From the NCBI RefSeq assembly GCF_000758605.1, contig NZ_CP009282.1, forward strand, positions 6,944,001 through 7,008,000: DNA of 64,000 nt, in the 5' to 3' direction. Each line of letters begins with the position of its first letter. The stretch's first letter is position 1. Below the pieces are notes generated by a model. That model worked only from the letters and a program-made list of their open reading frames with translations. It had not been told where the DNA came from and made no database searches. Origin of the DNA: Paenibacillus sp. FSL R5-0912. GTDB taxonomy: Bacteria; Bacillota; Bacilli; Paenibacillales; Paenibacillaceae. The translations under genes were made by a program, and so were the position numbers. This document shows positions 36,650 to 45,577 of this stretch, in pieces.

Positions 36650-37272
36650 TACGCGAACACCTCCTCTACCTTCAGAACTGCTTCTTTAGTGATAATCAGT
36701 TTGTCGTACGTCAGTACGTCAAGAACATTGATGCCGTCAGCCGCTACGAATTTCACCCCAGGGATGTTACGAGCGGAAAGTGCTACATTGTCATCATAGC
36801 TAGGAGCTACGATCAATGCTTTTGTACCAACCTTCAGGTTGTTCAGAATAGCTGCGAATTCTTTCGTCTTCGGAGCACTCATAGTCAAGCTATCCAAAAC
36901 GATGATGTCATTCTCAAGTACTTTCGAGGACAACGCGGATTTGATGGCCAACCGGCGAACCTTCTTAGGCAGTTTCCAGGAATAGCTACGTGGTGTTGGT
37001 CCGAAGACTACGCCGCCGCCTTTCCATTGCGGTGAACGAATGGAGCCTTGACGAGCACGACCTGTACCTTTTTGTTTCCAAGGCTTACGTCCGCCGCCAC
37101 GCACTTCAGAACGTCCTTTTACTTTGTGTGTACCACGACGAAGGGAAGCTCTCTGCATAAGTGCAGCTTCATGCAGCACATGTACGTTCGGTTCAATACC
37201 GAAAACTGAATCACTCAGTTCAACTTCGCCAACTTCGTTACCACTAATATTATAAAGTGTTACTTTTGGCAT
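36649..37272 (-). CDS. rplD: 50S ribosomal protein L4
   Basis: A 207-aa L4 (uL4): GRKPWKQKGTGRARQGSIRS is the tunnel loop, PTPRSYSWKLPKKVRRLAIK follows. In other bacteria L4 represses the S10 operon; a leader upstream of rpsJ could be its target. Confidence 0.97.
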   Translation of the reverse strand: MPKVTLYNISGNEVGEVELSDSVFGIEPNVHVLHEAALMQRASLRRGTHKVKGRSEVRGGGRKPWKQKGTGRARQGSIRSPQWKGGGVVFGPTPRSYSWKLPKKVRRLAIKSALSSKVLENDIIVLDSLTMSAPKTKEFAAILNNLKVGTKALIVAPSYDDNVALSARNIPGVKFVAADGINVLDVLTYDKLIITKEAVLKVEEVFA

Positions 37273-37297
37273 TTCATGTTCCTCCTTTCTTCAGAGA

Positions 37298-37930
37298 TTA
37301 TTTCTTAACGGTTTGTTTAACTTTCACGAAGCTGTTTTTAGGGCCCGGAATCGCGCCTTTAACCAGCAATACATTACGTTCTACGTCAACTCGGATGATT
37401 TCAAGCTTTTGAACCGTTATAGTCGTGTGACCCATATGTCCTGGCAGGCGTTTGCCCTTAGGAACACGGTTAGCTTGAATGGAACCCATGGAGCCTGGTC
37501 TTCTGTGGTAGCGCGATCCGTGTGCCATTGGTCCGCGGCTTTGTCCCCAGCGTTTGATGTTACCCTGGAAGCCTTTACCCTTCGAAGTACCTGTTACGTC
37601 AACAAATTCGCCTTCTGCGAAGATGTCAGCCTTAAGCTCTTGTCCAACCTCGAGTGACCCGAGGTCAACACCGCGAATTTCGCGAACGTAGCGCTTAGGT
37701 GTTGCGTTTGCCTTTTTGGCGTGACCTTGTTCAGGCTTGTTGGAGCGACTTTCCTTTTTATCGGAAAAGCCCAACTGCACTGCTTCATATCCGTCGATAT
37801 TCAGGTCTTTCTTTTGCAGTACCACACAAGGGCCAGCTTCGATAACAGAAACCGCGATTACGTTACCTTCTGGAGTAAACACTTGAGTCATACCGAGTTT
37901 TTTTCCTAAGATACCTTTCAATGTTGACAC
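37298..37930 (-). CDS. rplC: 50S ribosomal protein L3
   Basis: A 210-aa L3 (uL3): GILGKKLGMTQVFTPEGNVI, GSRYHRRPGSMGSIQANRVP. The start is GTG (read as MSTLKG). Between rpsJ and rplD. Confidence 0.97.
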   Translation of the reverse strand: MSTLKGILGKKLGMTQVFTPEGNVIAVSVIEAGPCVVLQKKDLNIDGYEAVQLGFSDKKESRSNKPEQGHAKKANATPKRYVREIRGVDLGSLEVGQELKADIFAEGEFVDVTGTSKGKGFQGNIKRWGQSRGPMAHGSRYHRRPGSMGSIQANRVPKGKRLPGHMGHTTITVQKLEIIRVDVERNVLLVKGAIPGPKNSFVKVKQTVKK

Positions 37931-37963
37931 CTCTTTTCTTTTCCTAGTTGCTTAATAATGAAA

Positions 37964-38272
37964 TTACAATTTGATTTCGATATCTACACCGGACGGTAGA
38001 TCCAAGCGCATCAAGGCATCCACAGTTTGTGGTGTTGGGTTCACAATATCGATCAAACGTTTGTGAGTCCGTTGCTCAAACTGTTCACGGGAATCCTTGT
38101 ACTTGTGTACCGCACGGAGAATAGTAATGATTTGCTTCTCAGTTGGCAGCGGGATCGGCCCGGATACACCAGCACCCGAACGTTTTGCTGTTTCAACGAT
38201 TTTCTCTGCGGATTGATCAAGAATTCTGTGGTCGTATGCTTTCAAGCGAATACGAATTTTTTGCTTTGCCAT
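37964..38272 (-). CDS. rpsJ: 30S ribosomal protein S10
   Basis: A 102-aa S10 (uS10), also NusE of antitermination complexes: MAKQKIRIRLKAYDHRILDQ. ATG 38270-38272 follows AAGGAGG; the longer frame is rejected. First gene of the S10-spc-alpha superoperon. Confidence 0.97.
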   Translation of the reverse strand: MAKQKIRIRLKAYDHRILDQSAEKIVETAKRSGAGVSGPIPLPTEKQIITILRAVHKYKDSREQFEQRTHKRLIDIVNPTPQTVDALMRLDLPSGVDIEIKL

Positions 38273-38438
38273 TTTAGTCCCTCCTTCTATCGCCCAATTT
38301 ATTATCGGACATACTCCGTGAAAATTTTCTGACGTCGACCTCATGGCAAAGGGGCCGGGTGTGTCAGTAACCTCTCACATCATCGCAACGTCTCAGAACA
38401 ACATTTATTATTATATATAATAGGCGGCTATATTGCAA
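38273..38438 (-). promoter_or_regulatory. Promoter and leader of the S10 superoperon
   Basis: A near-consensus sigma-A promoter: -35 TTGCAA (38433-38438), 17-bp spacer, -10 TATAAT (38410-38415). It leaves a leader of about 130 nt before rpsJ with pairing segments CTGAC/GTCAG (near 38363 and 38331), possibly an autoregulatory structure. The promoter is clear; leader control is inferred. Confidence 0.75.
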
Positions 38439-38557
38439 GGGGATTTGCAAAAACAAATCAACTTTTTCCGAAAAGAATAGAAAAGGTGCCTTTCTTGTTC
38501 AGAAATGCACACTACGAGCTGCAATATAACGTTTTTCTTCTATATAAATAGCTCCGT

Positions 38558-39786
38558 CTATAAATTATCCGTCGCAGATTTGAATTGTCCTGCCGAAGCT
38601 GCTGTCTGCGCAGTTGCAGAACCAATACCTTCAATGGTCTGAATGAGCACCTTGATCTCTTCCTCTACCGTAACAATTCTCTGTGTACTCGTCTGCATGG
38701 AGTCTACAATATCACTGAAGAGCCTGCTAGTCTCGAGGGACTGGTGTTTACCGCTCTTCGACAGCTCCTGAACTTTGCGGATCTCCCCAACAACCTACGA
38801 CGTAAGAGAGCTGGACTGAAGGGTCAGTTCACCGATCCAGACCACCGTGTTCTTGGTATCTTCGGCGAGTCTGGTCAGCAATATCCTGAACAGCCGCCAC
38901 AATTTTACGGATTTTCTGTGACGAACTGCTCAGTTCATTTACTGACCGCTCCATCTCATTTCGCATATATAAGATTAATCTGACCTGTAAGGTTGATCAG
39001 CTGTCCATGTCCCTCCCTGGCCTTCCCCTGTGACTCCAGAGCGGAGGCGGCAGTTCGCTGGAATGTATTGTCGACTTCATTGCTGCTCGTCACCAGCTGC
39101 TCCACAGCGGCGTTGGTATCTATGCTAAGATCAATCAGCTCTCCGCTGAATTCAGCTATCTTATGTTTCAATTCGTTCTTAACCAGCAGATACTGTTCTT
39201 CCTTTTCCCTAATGTTCTCCTTCTCATATTCCTCAAGGACCAGTTGCTGTTCCAGATTAAGCGATTTGGTTACGGTCTGGACCAGTTTGATCCTCTCGGC
39301 ATCTGTATGTGTCTCATTATAAATAGCCGTAATGAACACATTCTGCAGATTCTGAAAAGCGGAGAGATACCATTTAGGCTCCAGGCCAATCCTCTTATGA
39401 ATATTTGCAATTTTTAGCCGCTTGGCTATGTACTCCTCGTTAACATTACCATCAAAAATCTCGATGATATGCTCACGCAAAGTCTTTTTAAGGCGATCAA
39501 TACTGCTGTGTTCCAGAATAATTGCTTCCAGTTTGTTGACTCCAAGAACCGTATTATAGAATTGATTTGTGATATCGTCGATTCTCTGTTCTACAACAGG
39601 TTTCATCAGGCGCAGGAGTCTTAAATCTTCCTCAGTTAAATCGATCATTCGCATTTGCTTGTTCAAATCATCATGCCCGTCAGGGGTATGAAACATCTCT
39701 GTGGTAGCGGGTGCAAAGCTTTTGATGTCCATTGATGGAGCGGCGGGAGATTCCTCATTGGTATTCTTTGAAGTCAGACCATGCAT
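38558..39786 (-). pseudogene. hemAT: Globin-coupled methyl-accepting transducer (HemAT-like), broken
   Basis: The intact part (276 codons to TGA 38956) has a sensor-globin domain (about 45-190): B-helix Tyr77 in NQFYNTVL and proximal His130 in IANIHKRIGLEPKWY, as in B. subtilis HemAT, an oxygen sensor for aerotaxis. The signalling domain is ruined. After QINLI a frameshift is needed to continue with RNEMERSVNELSSSSQKIRK. At ADQT about 30 residues of the hairpin tip (normally NLLALNAAIEAARAGE) are deleted with another frame change to LAEDTKNTV. A TAG follows SSLTS, then the frame runs on to TAG 38558-38560. A truncated globin protein could still be made, but not a working chemoreceptor. Confidence 0.8.
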
Positions 39787-39819
39787 AAATGAAAAAGGAC
39801 ATTTCCCCAGATTAGTAGT

Positions 39820-40539
39820 TCAATCTCTGATTTCTGCAATCTGAATAAGAGCTTCCAGCTCAAGAATATTTACGGTTCTTTTATGCATAGCGATAATCTT
39901 CAATGCTTCCAGTTTATTCAGTTTGCGGCTTAGAGTTTCTGCCGTAGTTCCAATCATGGCTGCTACTTCTTTTTGGGCTGACGGCAAATCTACGGAGTGT
40001 CCTAAGGATTGTACAGTCACTGCCGATTCGGCAAGATTCCTTGTATACAGGTATACCAACAGCCTGGCCAGTCTCTTCTCAACCTCAAACATGTGCAATG
40101 CCCCAGCAGCCTCCTCGGCCTGATGCAGCTGCTCGCTAACAGACATAAGGAAGCTAAAGGCAAGACCTGCATTCTGCTCCAGCAAGGGAATAAAGTCTTT
40201 ACGGTGCATCCGGCATACCTCTCCGCTCTCAATCACCTCTGCCGTTACATCATTATTTTTATTATGGAGTAAGGCAAACTGGCCGAAATAATCACCCGGG
40301 AAAAGAAAACGGACAATATGCTGCTTTCCATCCTTACTGTTCTGAGTCAGCTTGATGAGACCGCTTTTTACTACAAACAATGCTTCAGACGGCTCCCCTT
40401 CTCTGCACACTTGACTTCCTTTTTTATAGTTATGGGTCTCTGTAATCGATTCGACCATCACTAATTCCTCATCAGACAAGCTCCGAAATACGGGAACCTG
40501 ACGTACACAGGCATGCGAATTGCAGGTAGGACAGCTCAT
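39820..40539 (-). CDS. fnr: Crp/Fnr regulator with N-terminal cysteine cluster (FNR-type)
   Basis: A 239-aa Crp/Fnr protein: cyclic-nucleotide-binding-like fold (about 15-130), dimer helix, and C-terminal HTH (about 165-230) with SAQKEVAAMIGTTAETLSRKLNKL, whose E-x2-S-R recognition helix is the FNR kind. N-terminal Cys3, Cys6 and Cys11 (CPTCNSHAC) plus Cys109 resemble the ligand set of E. coli FNR (C20, C23, C29, C122); Cys45 is extra. It probably carries an oxygen-labile Fe-S cluster. B. subtilis Fnr keeps its cysteines at the C-terminus, so this is another subtype. Divergent from a V4R-cupin operon that has an FNR box. Confidence 0.85.
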   Translation of the reverse strand: MSCPTCNSHACVRQVPVFRSLSDEELVMVESITETHNYKKGSQVCREGEPSEALFVVKSGLIKLTQNSKDGKQHIVRFLFPGDYFGQFALLHNKNNDVTAEVIESGEVCRMHRKDFIPLLEQNAGLAFSFLMSVSEQLHQAEEAAGALHMFEVEKRLARLLVYLYTRNLAESAVTVQSLGHSVDLPSAQKEVAAMIGTTAETLSRKLNKLEALKIIAMHKRTVNILELEALIQIAEIRD

Positions 40540-40626
40540 GATCCTTCACCCTTCCTTATAGCTGACTCTAACATATCAAAATTCCGGATTCCGGCGGGTG
40601 ACTGGAAACACATATTTCTCAAAAAC

Positions 40627-40668
40627 TTGATCTGCATCAAGGAATCTTCACCGGCTTATCATTACAAT
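40627..40668 (+). promoter_or_regulatory. FNR-dependent promoter of the V4R-cupin operon
   Basis: A perfect FNR box TTGAT-CTGC-ATCAA (40627-40640) lies upstream of -10 TACAAT (40663-40668) with no -35. With a start near 40675 the box centres at about -41.5, the class II activation position. It is also about 90 bp upstream of fnr on the other strand, so autoregulation is possible. Confidence 0.7.
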
Positions 40669-40701
40669 AGAATTATAGAGAGAGTAAAGGAGTTGGAGTA
40701 A

Positions 40702-41151
40702 TTGCTGCAGTATTCATTTGAAGATATGCGTCAGATTGATAGGAGTACCCTTGGTAATACGGTGCCCCTTGAGTTGTTCCGTACCATACGTCTGATTGGA
40801 CTGAACCAGGGACTTCCCCTTGGAGGAAAAGGGACTACGCTTACCATTGGCAGAAAGATTGGTGAAAGCCTGCCTGTAAACTCTGTTGATGATCTTCTAC
40901 AGATGTTTGAAGAGCTCAAAATCGGTATTCCGCGGATTGTTCATTCTGATAACCGTAAGATCAATATTGCTGTAGAGGATTGCTTTTGCAAAGGACTGCC
41001 AACTCTCGAAGAAGAGAAAATGGTATGTGACTTAGAGGGAGCGATTCTTGAAGGGGCACTCGGCAAGATTCTCGGCCGTAAGGTCTCTGTTAAAGAGATC
41101 AAATGCAACGTTACCGGTCATGAGCACTGTGAATACGAAGTTAAGCTTTAA
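40702..41151 (+). CDS. V4R-domain protein with Cys/His cluster
   Basis: A 149-aa protein of the 4-vinyl-reductase (V4R) domain type, a small-molecule or metal-binding fold. The C-terminal half has Cys94, Cys96, Cys109, Cys135, Cys143 with His140 and His142 (EDCFCKGLP, VCDLEGAILEGALGKI, IKCNVTGHEHCEYEV), a likely metal or heme site. The start is TTG 40702 with AAAGGAG 9 nt upstream. First gene after the FNR-type promoter, so expected under low oxygen. Precise function unknown; a redox or NO sensor or carrier is one possibility. Confidence 0.65.
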   Translation: MLQYSFEDMRQIDRSTLGNTVPLELFRTIRLIGLNQGLPLGGKGTTLTIGRKIGESLPVNSVDDLLQMFEELKIGIPRIVHSDNRKINIAVEDCFCKGLPTLEEEKMVCDLEGAILEGALGKILGRKVSVKEIKCNVTGHEHCEYEVKL

Positions 41152-41203
41152 AGGATGAAATTGAGATGGATAAATTTATAATTATGAAAGCAGGGATTAT
41201 CTA

Positions 41204-41545
41204 ATGGAAAAGAAAAGTTTAGCTGACGTGCTGCAGTATCAGGAGGAACGTTTTACAAAGAAAATCCTCTTCCAGCAAGGTGAAAGTGTTGTATTCGTGC
41301 TTAATTTCATGCCGGGTCAAAAATTGCCTGTTCATAAGCATCCTGGAGCGGATGTATATATCCTTGCTTTAAAAGGAAATGGAACCATTCATGTAAATGA
41401 AGCCGTGCAGCCCCTTATTGAAGGAGAGACTATCTATATCGCCGGAGATGAATCTTTTGCCTACACTAATGACAGCTCTTCCCCTTCCAGTCTGCATGTC
41501 ATTCTGTCCAAGCTGCCGAGTCCGGCCTATGCCAAAGAAATCTAG
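41204..41545 (+). CDS. Cupin-domain protein
   Basis: A 113-aa single cupin: motif 1 around PGQKLPVHKHPGADVYILAL with His44 and His46 (the usual Glu is Asp50), motif 2 near residues 78-98 ending in LHVIL with His98. Such small cupins bind a metal, with roles from sensing to dioxygenation. It follows the V4R gene by 52 nt and ends before a strong hairpin, so the two form an operon under FNR control. Substrate unknown. Confidence 0.75.
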   Translation: MEKKSLADVLQYQEERFTKKILFQQGESVVFVLNFMPGQKLPVHKHPGADVYILALKGNGTIHVNEAVQPLIEGETIYIAGDESFAYTNDSSSPSSLHVILSKLPSPAYAKEI

Positions 41546-41562
41546 ATCCTACAGCCTGCAAT

Positions 41563-41596
41563 AAAAACAGGGCCCCTTCATAATGAAGGGGCCCTG
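41563..41596 (-). terminator. Terminator between cupin gene and tuf
   Basis: Arms CAGGGCCCCTTCAT / ATGAAGGGGCCCTG (14 bp, 1-nt centre) with TTTTTATTG on the minus strand, so the main use is to end tuf. Between convergent genes, it also blocks read-through from the cupin operon. Confidence 0.88.
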
Positions 41597-41634
41597 ACTT
41601 ATATTCCGGATCTATCCTAACGGATAGAGACGAA

Positions 41635-42825
41635 TTATTTCTGGATGGAAGCTACGGAACCGGCACCAACTGTACGTCCGCCTTCGCGAATGGAGAATTT
41701 AGTACCTTCTTCAATAGCGATTGGGGAGATCAGGGAAACAGTTACAGTGATGTTGTCACCAGGCATAACCATTTCAGTACCTTCTGGCAGGTTGATGATG
41801 CCAGTTACGTCAGTTGTACGGAAGTAGAACTGTGGACGGTAACCAGTGAAGAATGGTTTGTGACGTCCGCCTTCTTCTTTAGTCAGAACGTAGATCTGAG
41901 CAGTGAACTCTGTGTGTGGGTTAACGGAGTTCGGCTTAGCCAATACTTGGCCGCGCTCGATCATGTTACGGTCTACACCACGCAGCAATGCGCCGATGTT
42001 GTCGCCCGCTTGTGCGGAATCGAGCAATTTACGGAACATTTCAACGCCTGTAACAACGGATTTTTTCTTTTCTTCGTGAATACCAACGATTTCGATTTCT
42101 TCTCCGACTTTAACTGTTCCGCGTTCTACACGACCAGTTGCCACAGTACCGCGGCCAGTGATGGAGAATACATCTTCGACAGGCATCAAGAATGGTTTGT
42201 CAGTCTGACGTTCTGGAAGCGGGATGTACGTGTCGATCGTTTCGAACATTTCAACGATCTTCTGTGCATATTCGCCTTCAGGGTTCTGCAGAGCTTCACG
42301 AGCAGATCCACGGATGATTGGAGTATCATCGCCTGGGAAGTCATATTCGCTCAGCAGGTCGCGAACTTCCATTTCAACCAGTTCAAGCAACTCTTCGTCT
42401 TCAACCATGTCGCATTTGTTCAAGAATACAACGATGTAAGGAACGCCTACTTGACGGGACAGCAGGATGTGTTCACGAGTCTGTGGCATAGGGCCATCAG
42501 CTGCGGATACAACCAGGATAGCTCCGTCCATTTGCGCTGCGCCAGTGATCATGTTTTTAACATAGTCGGCGTGTCCAGGGCAGTCTACGTGAGCGTAGTG
42601 ACGATTAGGAGTTTCATATTCAACGTGAGCAGTGGAGATAGTGATACCACGTTCGCGTTCTTCAGGAGCCTTATCGATTTGGTCGAATGCTACAGCAGCG
42701 CCACCGTATTTCTTGGACAATACAGTAGTGATTGCAGCAGTCAGAGTTGTTTTACCATGGTCGACGTGACCAATAGTACCAATGTTAACGTGCGGTTTGT
42801 TACGTTCAAACTTTGCCTTTGCCAT
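41635..42825 (-). CDS. tuf: Elongation factor Tu
   Basis: A 396-aa EF-Tu that brings aminoacyl-tRNA to the A site. G1 GHVDHGKTTLTAAI, G3 DCPGHADYVK, G4 NKCDMV are visible, then domains 2 and 3 (VATGRVERGTVKVGEEIEI; GRTVGAGSVASIQK end). Full length. Last gene of the str operon, after fusA. Confidence 0.98.
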   Translation of the reverse strand: MAKAKFERNKPHVNIGTIGHVDHGKTTLTAAITTVLSKKYGGAAVAFDQIDKAPEERERGITISTAHVEYETPNRHYAHVDCPGHADYVKNMITGAAQMDGAILVVSAADGPMPQTREHILLSRQVGVPYIVVFLNKCDMVEDEELLELVEMEVRDLLSEYDFPGDDTPIIRGSAREALQNPEGEYAQKIVEMFETIDTYIPLPERQTDKPFLMPVEDVFSITGRGTVATGRVERGTVKVGEEIEIVGIHEEKKKSVVTGVEMFRKLLDSAQAGDNIGALLRGVDRNMIERGQVLAKPNSVNPHTEFTAQIYVLTKEEGGRHKPFFTGYRPQFYFRTTDVTGIINLPEGTEMVMPGDNITVTVSLISPIAIEEGTKFSIREGGRTVGAGSVASIQK

Positions 42826-42934
42826 TTGAACAGTTCCTCCTTAATGTGGGGTTCCTTATATTTGAGCCGCCCGCCTACATGCAATTCTTAGATGACTTAT
42901 GTGATATACCCGGACGGCAAGTTAAAAATGATGA

Positions 42935-45013
42935 TTATTCTCCGCCTTTGTTCTTGGCTACGATTTCTTCAGCAATGGATTTAGGTACTTCTTCATAGTG
43001 AGAAAGTTCCATTGAGAATACGCCGCGTCCTTGAGTACCGGAACGAAGTGTTGTGGAGTATCCGAACATTTCGGAAAGAGGTACCTTTGCACGGATAATT
43101 TGCGCACCGCCACGGGAATCCATACCTTCGATCCGTCCGCGTCTGGAGTTCAACATACCCATTACATCGCCCATGTATTCCTCAGGAACAGTTACTTCCA
43201 CTTTCATGATTGGCTCGAGCAGGACAGGTTTACACTTGTCTTTAGCTGCTTTGAGTGCCATCGAGCCGGCGATTTTGAACGCCATTTCGTTGGAGTCAAC
43301 ATCATGATAGGAACCATCTACGATGGTAGCCTTAACGTCAACAAGCGGGAAGCCTGCAATAACGCCGTTTTTCATTTGCTCTTCAATACCGGCAAGTGCA
43401 GGAGCGATGTATTCTCTAGGAACAGAACCACCGACAACTTTACTTTCGAACTTGCTGCCAGTACCAGGCTCGAGAGGTTCAAATTCAACCCATACGTGAC
43501 CATACTGACCGCGACCGCCGGATTGGCGAACGAATTTACCTTCAACACGTGCTGGTGCTTTGAATGTTTCACGGTAAGCAACCTGTGGTTTACCCACGTT
43601 GGTTTCTACCTTGAATTCGCGGCGCATACGGTCGATGATAATATCCAGGTGAAGCTCACCCATACCTGCCAGGATCGTTTGGCCAGTTTCTTCATCAGTG
43701 TGAGCACGAAGAGTAGGATCCTCTTCAGTCAACTTTCCGAGAGCTACGCCGAGCTTATCTTGGTCAGCTTTGGTTTTTGGTTCAACTGCGATTTCGATAA
43801 CCGGATCAGGGAAGTTCATGGACTCCAGGATAACCGGATGTTTCTCATCGCAAAGGGTATCGCCGGTACTTGTGTCCTTCAGACCAACGGCTGCCGCGAT
43901 ATCACCGGAATACACAATGGAGATTTCTTGGCGGCTGTTCGCATGCATTTGCAGGATACGGCCGATACGCTCACGTTTGTTCTTTGTAGCGTTAACTACA
44001 TAAGAACCGGATTCCAGTACACCGGAGTATACGCGGAAGAACGTAAGTTTACCTACATAAGGGTCTGTCATGATTTTAAATGCCAGTGCTGCGAATGGTT
44101 CTTCGTCCGAAGAGTGACGAACCGCTTCTGTACCGTCATCCAGATGACCTTGAATAGCAGGTACATCCAGTGGGGATGGCAAGTAATCAACAACAGCATC
44201 CATCATGAGCTGAACACCTTTATTACGGTAGGAGGATCCGACAATTACAGGGAAGATTTTAACATCACATACGCCTTTGCGCAATGCTGCCTTAATCTCA
44301 TCCACTGTGATTTCTTCGCCTTCCAGATACTTCATAGTCAGATCTTCGTCAAGTTCTGCAACCTTCTCGATCAACTCGAGACGCAGTCCCTCAACTTGTC
44401 CCAAGTATTCAGCAGGAATATCAGTAACTTCGATGTTTTGTCCCAGGTCATCCTTGAACATGTGAGCTTTTTGCTCAACAAGGTCAATGATACCAATGAA
44501 GTCGTTTTCGGCACCAATTGGCAATTGAATTGCAATTGCGTTGGCTTGCAGGCGGTCACGCATGCTGTCGATAACGTTCAGGAAGTCTGCACCGATGATA
44601 TCCATTTTGTTCACATAAGCGATACGGGGAACGCCGTAACGGTCAGCCTGTCTCCATACGGTTTCGGACTGAGGCTCTACGCCCTCTTTCGCACTAAATA
44701 CACCAACTGCCCCATCCAATACACGAAGGGAACGTTCAACTTCAACAGTGAAGTCAACGTGCCCAGGGGTATCAATAATATTGATGCGGTGGCCCTTCCA
44801 TGCAGCGGTCGTAGCAGCGGAAGTAATCGTAATTCCGCGCTCCTGCTCTTGTTCCATCCAGTCCATTGTAGCAGCGCCCTCGTGAACTTCACCGATTTTG
44901 TGCGTACGGCCTGTGTAGAAAAGAATCCGCTCAGTAGTGGTAGTTTTACCAGCATCAATATGTGCCATGATCCCGATATTACGTGTATTTTTTAAGGAGA
45001 ACTCTCTTGACAT
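42935..45013 (-). CDS. fusA: Elongation factor G
   Basis: A 692-aa translocase GTPase: P-loop AHIDAGKTTTTERILFYTG near residue 17, GITITSAATTAAW switch 1, DTPGHVDFTVEVERSLRVLD, NKMD, and the domain IV SGGRGQYGHVWVEFEP segment. Full length for the family. Between rpsG and tuf. Confidence 0.98.
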   Translation of the reverse strand: MSREFSLKNTRNIGIMAHIDAGKTTTTERILFYTGRTHKIGEVHEGAATMDWMEQEQERGITITSAATTAAWKGHRINIIDTPGHVDFTVEVERSLRVLDGAVGVFSAKEGVEPQSETVWRQADRYGVPRIAYVNKMDIIGADFLNVIDSMRDRLQANAIAIQLPIGAENDFIGIIDLVEQKAHMFKDDLGQNIEVTDIPAEYLGQVEGLRLELIEKVAELDEDLTMKYLEGEEITVDEIKAALRKGVCDVKIFPVIVGSSYRNKGVQLMMDAVVDYLPSPLDVPAIQGHLDDGTEAVRHSSDEEPFAALAFKIMTDPYVGKLTFFRVYSGVLESGSYVVNATKNKRERIGRILQMHANSRQEISIVYSGDIAAAVGLKDTSTGDTLCDEKHPVILESMNFPDPVIEIAVEPKTKADQDKLGVALGKLTEEDPTLRAHTDEETGQTILAGMGELHLDIIIDRMRREFKVETNVGKPQVAYRETFKAPARVEGKFVRQSGGRGQYGHVWVEFEPLEPGTGSKFESKVVGGSVPREYIAPALAGIEEQMKNGVIAGFPLVDVKATIVDGSYHDVDSNEMAFKIAGSMALKAAKDKCKPVLLEPIMKVEVTVPEEYMGDVMGMLNSRRGRIEGMDSRGGAQIIRAKVPLSEMFGYSTTLRSGTQGRGVFSMELSHYEEVPKSIAEEIVAKNKGGE

Positions 45014-45060
45014 GAAATGGATCTCCTTTCAAAATAGAAGTTATTTGAACGGCTATAATC

Positions 45061-45531
45061 CTACCAGCGGTAGTGAGCAAACGCTTTGTTCGCTTCAGCC
45101 ATTTTGTGCGTGTCTTCACGTTTCTTAACGGAAGCGCCTGTGTTGTTGGAAGCATCGATAATCTCAGCCGCCAAACGCTCTTCCATAGTCTTCTCACCGC
45201 GGTTGCGTGAGTAGTTTACAAGCCAACGTAATCCCAAAGCAGTACGTCTTTCAGGTTTAACCTCGATAGGCACCTGGTAGTTAGCACCGCCGACACGACG
45301 AGCTTTAACTTCCAATACAGGCATGATGTTCTTGATGGCAGCTTCGAAAACTTCCATCGGTTCTTTACCTGTACGTTCCTGAATCAACTTGAACGAATTG
45401 TACAAAATGCTTTGAGCGACACCTCTTTTACCACCCAGCATAATACGGTTGATCAAACGAGTAACCAACTTGCTATTATACAATGGATCTGGCAATACAT
45501 CTCTCTTAGTAACTGGACCTTTGCGTGGCAT
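45061..45531 (-). CDS. rpsG: 30S ribosomal protein S7
   Basis: A 156-aa S7 (uS7): MPRKGPVTKRDVLPDPLYNS, LRWLVNYSRNRGEKTMEERL. It nucleates assembly of the 16S 3' domain. Between rpsL and fusA. Confidence 0.98.
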   Translation of the reverse strand: MPRKGPVTKRDVLPDPLYNSKLVTRLINRIMLGGKRGVAQSILYNSFKLIQERTGKEPMEVFEAAIKNIMPVLEVKARRVGGANYQVPIEVKPERRTALGLRWLVNYSRNRGEKTMEERLAAEIIDASNNTGASVKKREDTHKMAEANKAFAHYRW

Positions 45532-45577
45532 GGATATCCCCCTTTCTTAAAATGTTTATTATTCGGATATGCTTGTC

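Noticed and set aside
38585..38983. 132-codon + strand ORF
   Set aside because: Antisense to the decayed signalling domain of the HemAT-like pseudogene, whose minus-strand frames still read as chemoreceptor sequence.
43031..44995. 654-codon + strand open frame
   Set aside because: Antisense shadow of fusA, due to strong codon bias; no RBS or family features.
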